NCBI GenBank assembly: GCA_020696885.1
Contig: JAJFMS010000078.1
Span: forward strand, 1-8,890
Direction: 5' to 3'
Source: Armatimonadota bacterium
GTDB lineage: Bacteria > Armatimonadota > SYMT01
Length of the DNA stretch: 8,890 nt
Position 1 is the stretch's first letter. Every line of letters begins with the position of its first letter. Under the pieces are notes generated by a model that did no database searches, was not told the DNA's origin, and saw only the letters and a program-made list of their open reading frames with translations. Positions 7,566 through 8,890 of the stretch are shown here, piece by piece. Both the position numbers and the translations under genes were made by a program.

Positions 7566-7680
7566 GGAGTAGGGGGAGTGTTGGAGTAGTGGAGTAGTGG
7601 AGTAGTGGAGTGTTGGGCTGCCGGTGCGGCCTACGGCCGCTGTCCCATCACTCCATTACTCCATCACTCCAACGCTCCCG
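7566..7680. repeat. Octamer tandem repeat forming a long imperfect inverted repeat
   Basis: The left part has three exact tandem copies of GGAGTAGT (7583-7606) flanked by variant units (GGAGTGTT at 7607-7614). The right part, 7644-7679, is the inverted counterpart made of CACTCCAT/TACTCCAT units. Comparing 7574-7608 with the reverse complement of the right arm gives 29 identities in 35 positions. The loop carries a perfect GC-rich stem at the tip, GCGGCC (7626-7631), TAC, GGCCGC (7635-7640). The right arm supplies the last three codons and the TGA stop of the YdjY-domain gene. The left arm ends one to a few bases before the permease ATG. There is no T-run to make it a standard terminator. It looks like a dispersed intergenic repeat. 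Confidence 0.8.
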
Positions 7681-8365
7681 CGGCCGCGGGGGAGATGGTG
7701 AGGGTTACGGGCGTGCTCCACTTCGGGACGATCCGCTCGTTCACCTTGAACGCCAGGTCGTCCGAGCCGGTGGGCGCCGCATTATTGACGATGGCCGCCG
7801 GATCCCGGAACGTGGCGATCAGCGACAGCTCCCGGTCCGCCACAAAGCCATCGTTATCGATCGCGGAGCCGCTGAAGACCCAGGCGTTCTGCTGCATGGC
7901 CCGCTTCTTGGTAATGTCCCAGGCCAGCTCTTCCGCGCGCACCTTCACGGTTCGCCCCGCCCGCTGCCAGGAGACGAACACCTGAACCGGGGAGCCCTTG
8001 GGCGCCTGCGTATCCCCCTGGTGCCGCAGCCCGCCTTTCGGCTCCAGCCCCAACAGGATGAGCCCGAGCTGCATGTGCAGCGGCCGGACGTTCAGCCCCA
8101 GCAGGCTCTCGTGCAGCTTCCCGCCGGGCGCCGCCACGGCCAGGTACTCGATGAGCCCGCGGTCCATATTCACCTTGCCGCTGCAGGTGAGCGTCTTTGC
8201 CTTCAGATCAACGGTCGCCTTGCCCAGCCGATACCGGTCGTCACCGATCTTCTCGGCATCCGGGGGAAGCTGGGCGGCGCCGTCCTGCGTCCGGGCAGGA
8301 CGCGGCACGAAGGCCACGGCACAGGCGGCGAGCAAGGGAACGATGAGGATGCGGTGCCGGGTCAT
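7664..8365 (-). CDS. Exported YdjY-domain protein
   Basis: From ATG 8365 this is a 233-residue protein with a signal peptide (MTRHRILIVPLLAACAVAFV, then PRPARTQ). A YdjY domain spans about 50-215. Recognisable parts are VDLKAKTLTCSGKVNMDRGL (52-71), IEYLAVAAPGGKLHESLLGL (72-91), a leucine-rich stretch ending LILLGLEP (102-109), WDITKKRAMQQNAWVFSGS (149-167) and VNERIVPKWSTPVTLTI (208-224). The domain occurs in exported proteins of planctomycete-like bacteria and in a ferredoxin-like E. coli context, but its role is unknown. The start is chosen because GAAGG lies seven bases upstream and the signal peptide begins there. The open frame continues upstream to 8599, but that stretch is REP-like repeat and promoter. 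The last codons and stop lie in the octamer repeat arm. Confidence 0.82.
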   Translation of the reverse strand: MTRHRILIVPLLAACAVAFVPRPARTQDGAAQLPPDAEKIGDDRYRLGKATVDLKAKTLTCSGKVNMDRGLIEYLAVAAPGGKLHESLLGLNVRPLHMQLGLILLGLEPKGGLRHQGDTQAPKGSPVQVFVSWQRAGRTVKVRAEELAWDITKKRAMQQNAWVFSGSAIDNDGFVADRELSLIATFRDPAAIVNNAAPTGSDDLAFKVNERIVPKWSTPVTLTISPAAAGALE

Positions 8366-8401
8366 GACGATGCCTTCGCCAACGAGGACGACGATAGCTC
8401 C

Positions 8402-8410
8402 ATTATACCA
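8402..8410 (-). promoter_or_regulatory. Extended -10 promoter for the minus-strand block
   Basis: On the minus strand the sequence reads TGGTATAAT: a perfect -10 hexamer preceded by the TGn extension. No good -35 stands at 16-18 bases, which is normal for extended -10 promoters. Transcription would start near 8395, about 30 bases before the YdjY-protein ATG at 8365. It is the best promoter-like sequence I saw in the window and may drive several genes of the block. Confidence 0.6.
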
Positions 8411-8446
8411 GCACCCTTCCAAGTCATCGGGACGCGCCGCACTCCA

Positions 8447-8530
8447 CGTCATTGCGAAGCGCCCACCGCCGCTCCCGGACACGCGCCGTGCTTCCGCGAG
8501 CCTGCCCGTACGGGCGCTGTGGCAATCCCG
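8447..8530 (+). repeat. REP-like hairpin element, copy 1
   Basis: The element is bounded by CGTC and CCCG. Its arms are ATTGC (8451-8455) with GCAAT (8522-8526), then spacers GA and GTG, then an exact inner stem AGCGCCC (8458-8464) with GGGCGCT (8512-8518). The 47-base loop includes most of a 12-bp palindrome, GCCCGTACGGGC (8504-8515), which competes with the inner stem. The layout is that of dispersed intergenic REP-type repeats (GTCATTGCGA...GTGGCAATCC), which occur in many bacteria. It has no coding signature. Confidence 0.7.
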
Positions 8531-8587
8531 AAGGTTGAGCAGCGAGCCACCTTGGCACTTCGGCGTTTGGCAGGATCCGTACACGGT

Positions 8588-8629
8588 CGGGATGGCCACG
8601 GGAGCAAAAGACGCTCCCTCGCCATGACG
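8588..8629 (-). repeat. REP-like hairpin element, copy 2, inverted relative to copy 1
   Basis: Read on the minus strand this copy is CGTC-ATGGC-GA-GGGAGC-loop-GCTCCC-GTG-GCCAT-CCCG. The boundaries and both spacers (GA, GTG) are identical to copy 1, but the outer arms are ATGGC/GCCAT instead of ATTGC/GCAAT, a paired change that keeps the stem. The inner stem (8600-8605 with 8613-8618) has a seven-base loop. The two inverted copies together resemble a BIME-type pair. Confidence 0.7.
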
Positions 8630-8648
8630 GTTCTTTCCGCAGCGCCCC

Positions 8649-8668
8649 TACCGCCATCGCGGTAGAAT
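8649..8668 (+). promoter_or_regulatory. Palindrome overlapping a possible -10 for the plus-strand gene
   Basis: TACCGC (8649-8654), CATC, GCGGTA (8659-8664) is a perfect 6-bp inverted repeat. Its right half overlaps TAGAAT (8663-8668), a five-of-six match to the -10 consensus, 56 bases before the ATG at 8725. No matching -35 is evident. It may be an operator over a promoter or a simple hairpin; the evidence is weak. Confidence 0.25.
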
Positions 8669-8724
8669 CACCACAGCCGGTCGGCGTGCGTGGTGGCCAT
8701 CGGTGCTTCTGGAGCGGGGAACCA

Positions 8725-8890
8725 ATGCGGGTGCTGCACGGGGTCTGGAGTTCCGAGGCCGGCCGCTTTTACGTGTGGGCGGAACAACCACCGGGGCCCC
8801 GCCGCGGACGGGCTTCCACCGCGGCGCGGCGTCCCCACCCCTTCGCGGTCGACGGCGGTGACCTCGCCGCCGCGCTAGGACGAAAGCCGG
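8725..8890 (+). CDS. N-terminus of a probable SNF2/HepA-type helicase (cut by window edge)
   Basis: ATG 8725 opens a frame that runs to the right edge (55 codons), with GGAG and GGGGA within the 14 bases upstream. The peptide starts MRVLHGVWSSEAGRFYVWAE and later has HPFAVDGGDLAAAL (38-51). A start of the MxxLHGxW...FxxWxE type followed by an HPFxxxxxxLxxxL motif is characteristic of the N-terminal extension of SNF2-family DEAD/DEAH helicases of cyanobacteria, Chloroflexota and relatives. The ATPase motifs would lie beyond the window, so the function is inferred from this short match only. It is transcribed away from the minus-strand block. Another protein sharing a similar N-terminus cannot be excluded. 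Confidence 0.6.
   Translation, partial: MRVLHGVWSSEAGRFYVWAEQPPGPRRGRASTAARRPHPFAVDGGDLAAALGRKP

Larger units (their letters stand above)
8366..8724. other. Divergent intergenic region
   Basis: This 359-base gap separates the minus-strand YdjY gene from the plus-strand helicase-like gene. It contains the extended -10 promoter (8402-8410), the two REP-like hairpins (8447-8530 and 8588-8629), a 58-base spacer between them with no feature I can recognise, and a small palindrome at 8649-8664. I see no protein-coding signature: open frames through the REP-like sequences read as low-quality arginine/serine-rich peptides. Confidence 0.6.

Noticed and set aside
7626..7640. Intrinsic terminator at GCGGCC-TAC-GGCCGC
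   Set aside because: The stem is good, but there is no T-run on either strand after it.
7566..7680. CRISPR array
   Set aside because: The units are 8 bp in direct tandem with no spacers, mirrored in inverted orientation; this is not a CRISPR layout.
7677..7690. Perfect 14-bp palindrome CCCGCGGCCGCGGG
   Set aside because: It lies within the coding sequence for SPAAAG of the YdjY protein and is easily explained by GC-rich alanine codons.
7610..8665. Plus-strand open frame across the YdjY gene and the REP region
   Set aside because: It runs through the octamer and REP repeats and lacks any domain; the minus strand has the signal peptide and YdjY motifs.

Overview
The window is GC-rich bacterial DNA. 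It carries a long block of seven intact or edge-truncated genes and one broken gene, all on the minus strand, and the first codons of one gene on the plus strand at the right edge. The gene set (YdjY-domain protein, secreted squalene-cyclase-like repeat protein, MoxR / DUF58 / BatA-type trio) and the intergenic octamer and REP-like repeats suggest Armatimonadota, with Planctomycetota as the main alternative. This is inferred from gene families; there is no rRNA or other marker gene to settle it.

Reading in the direction of transcription, from right to left: a promoter with an extended -10 (8402-8410) precedes a secreted YdjY-domain protein (7664-8365). A large imperfect inverted repeat of tandem GGAGTAGT octamers (about 7566-7680) separates it from a six-helix membrane protein of the ABC-2 permease type (6732-7565). 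Seven bases later comes a secreted SurA/PrsA-like parvulin protein (5705-6724), then a secreted alpha/alpha-toroid protein (4522-5661). After a leader of about 150 bases comes the MoxR AAA+ ATPase (3316-4371). A small decayed gene with two adjacent in-frame stops (3060-3296) lies between it and the DUF58 protein (2144-3046). A membrane-anchored BatA-type von Willebrand A protein follows (1-2140, truncated at the left edge).

The functional core is the MoxR-DUF58-BatA trio: an ATPase thought to act with partners that carry metal-dependent VWA domains. The genes upstream encode envelope or exported proteins (parvulin-like, cyclase-like, permease, YdjY), so the block probably serves an envelope or periplasmic process. 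The substrate cannot be read from the sequence.

Between the YdjY gene and the plus-strand gene at 8725 lies a 359-base divergent region. It holds the extended -10 promoter and two inverted copies of a REP-like hairpin whose arms differ by compensating base changes. The plus-strand gene begins like a SNF2-family helicase of the HepA type and runs off the window.

The clearest oddities are the doubly nonsense-mutated small gene inside the MoxR operon, the covarying REP pair, the octamer hairpin that abuts both neighbouring genes, and a parvulin domain lacking both signature histidines. I did not find a clearly new defence system, CRISPR array, tRNA, rRNA or mobile element.
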